This document shows positions 6,652-7,682 of a stretch of 7,682 bases of DNA, in pieces; positions within the stretch are counted from its first letter, which is position 1; every line of letters begins with the position of its first letter. This DNA is from Legionella sp. (GTDB lineage Bacteria; Pseudomonadota; Gammaproteobacteria; Legionellales; Legionellaceae): NCBI GenBank assembly GCA_003507515.1, contig DNVL01000205.1:1-7682 (forward strand), given 5' to 3'. A program made the position numbers and the translations under genes. The notes beneath the pieces are model-generated. The model saw only the letters and a program-made list of their open reading frames with translations. It was not told where the DNA came from and did no database searches.

Positions 6652-7682
6652 GCGTGATCCTTAAAGAGTTCGCGTCCAATGAGCATGCGCCGTATTTCTG
6701 AGGTGCCCGCTCCAATTTCATATAATTTTGCGTCGCGTAGCAGCCGTCCAGTCGGGTATTCATTGATGTAGCCATTGCCGCCCAATATCTGAATCGCTTG
6801 CAACGCCATCTGAGTGGCTTTTTCTGCCGCGTATAAAATGACGCTGGCGGCATCTTTTCGACTGACCAATTGACTGTCGCATGCACGCGCGACCGCGTAT
6901 AGATAAGCACGTGATGCGTTTAACTCGGTATACATGTCGGCCAATTTGCCTTGAATAAATTGAAATTCACCGATGGGTTTGTCAAATTGCTGGCGTTCAT
7001 GCACATAGGGGAGAACCACATCTAAACAGGCTTGCATGATGCCCACGGGGCCCGCGGCAAGCACGGTGCGCTCGTAATCCAGTCCACTCATTAGTATATT
7101 GACCCCTTGATGGAGCTCGCCTAACAGATTTTCAGCCGGCACTTCGCAATCTTCAAACACCAGTTCACAGGTGTTTGAACCGCGCATGCCGAGTTTGTCC
7201 AGCTTTTGCGCCGTGCGAAAGCCTGCAAGATGTTTCTCAATGATAAACGCACTGATCCCACGGCTTGCCGCTTGTTGATCGGTTTTGGCATAAACGACCA
7301 GCACATCCGCTTCCGGGCCATTGGTGATCCACATTTTGGTGCCATTTAAAATAAAACGGTCCCCTTGTTGACGCGCTTGCAATTGCATGCTGACCACATC
7401 AGAGCCTGCATTGGCTTCACTCATTGCCAATGCACCCACATGCTCGCCCTGGATAAGTTTCGGCAAGTAACGTTTTTTTTGTTCAGTGGAGCCGTTTAAA
7501 TACAGTTGATTCACACATAAATTAGAATGCGCACCATAACTCAAGCCAACAGCGGCTGATGCACGGGAAATCTCCTCCATCGCAATCACATGCGCTAAGT
7601 AGCCCATGTTGGCGCCGCCGTATTCTTCGGACACCGTGATGCCCAGCACACCCAGATCGCCCATCTTGCGCCACAGATCCAT
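6648..7682 (-). CDS. liuA: Isovaleryl-CoA dehydrogenase, 5' end cut by window edge
   Basis: This FAD enzyme oxidises isovaleryl-CoA to 3-methylcrotonyl-CoA, the entry step of the pathway, passing electrons to electron-transfer flavoprotein. The visible 344 codons begin at a methionine that aligns with an internal stretch of the family ([14 protein letters not shown]), so about 40-50 N-terminal residues lie outside the window and this methionine is not the start. Visible features (numbered within the visible part) are [10 protein letters not shown] (86-95, flavin/substrate region), WITNGP (118-123), and LDYER with Glu204, matching the unusual catalytic base of isovaleryl-CoA dehydrogenase (Glu254 in human). 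The C-terminal YEIGAGTSE (321-329) has Gly-Ala where most acyl-CoA dehydrogenases carry the Tyr-Glu with their catalytic glutamate. These two traits together separate it from butyryl- and medium-chain enzymes. The stop TGA overlaps the thiolase ATG. Any regulator gene (liuR) would lie beyond 7682. Confidence 0.95.
   Translation of the reverse strand: MDLWRKMGDLGVLGITVSEEYGGANMGYLAHVIAMEEISRASAAVGLSYGAHSNLCVNQLYLNGSTEQKKRYLPKLIQGEHVGALAMSEANAGSDVVSMQLQARQQGDRFILNGTKMWITNGPEADVLVVYAKTDQQAASRGISAFIIEKHLAGFRTAQKLDKLGMRGSNTCELVFEDCEVPAENLLGELHQGVNILMSGLDYERTVLAAGPVGIMQACLDVVLPYVHERQQFDKPIGEFQFIQGKLADMYTELNASRAYLYAVARACDSQLVSRKDAASVILYAAEKATQMALQAIQILGGNGYINEYPTGRLLRDAKLYEIGAGTSEIRRMLIGRELFKDHA

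Noticed and set aside
6563..6910. 115-codon minus-strand frame across the liuA/thiolase junction
   Set aside because: It overlaps two strongly supported genes in another frame, and its composition (many Arg, Cys and His) is that of an out-of-frame reading.
1..7682. Search for CRISPR arrays, tRNA or rRNA genes, insertion sequences, attachment sites and frameshifted genes
   Set aside because: No regularly spaced repeats, RNA gene signatures, terminal inverted repeats or interrupted reading frames were seen; coding sequence fills almost the whole window.

Overview
The window is a slice of a leucine/isovalerate degradation (liu-type) operon. Every gene is on the minus strand, so transcription runs from position 7682 towards position 1. 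Both ends of the window cut genes. The host is most likely a Gram-negative gammaproteobacterium, because the core liuA-B-C-D-E gene order and the protein sequences fit that group. The mid-range base composition and AT-rich regulatory stretch would allow a Legionellales-like or marine gammaproteobacterium, but I cannot place it more precisely from sequence alone.

Layout in transcription order: isovaleryl-CoA dehydrogenase (liuA, 5' end missing, 7682-6648); acetyl-CoA C-acetyltransferase (6651-5461); a small unrecognised integral membrane protein of 104 residues (5468-5154); a 58-base gap with a possible internal promoter; methylcrotonyl-CoA carboxylase beta subunit (liuB, 5095-3488); methylglutaconyl-CoA hydratase (liuC, 3477-2701); methylcrotonyl-CoA carboxylase biotin-carrying alpha subunit (liuD, 2697-733); and HMG-CoA lyase (liuE, 736 to beyond position 1). 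There is no gene-free stretch longer than 58 bases. I see no RNA gene, mobile element, CRISPR array or convincing terminator.

The enzymes form one pathway. Isovaleryl-CoA is oxidised to 3-methylcrotonyl-CoA (LiuA), carboxylated to 3-methylglutaconyl-CoA (LiuB+LiuD), hydrated to HMG-CoA (LiuC) and cleaved to acetyl-CoA and acetoacetate (LiuE). The thiolase can split acetoacetyl-CoA into two acetyl-CoA, but the enzyme that would activate acetoacetate to its CoA ester is not in the window. Genes are tightly packed: two ATGA stop/start overlaps, one 8-base overlap and gaps of 3 and 10 bases indicate cotranscription and translational coupling.

Nearly everything here is a known pathway. The parts that deserve a second look are the small membrane protein wedged into the operon, the thiolase beside it, the A8 run that could join their reading frames, and the possible promoter before liuB. 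I see no evidence of a wholly new system.
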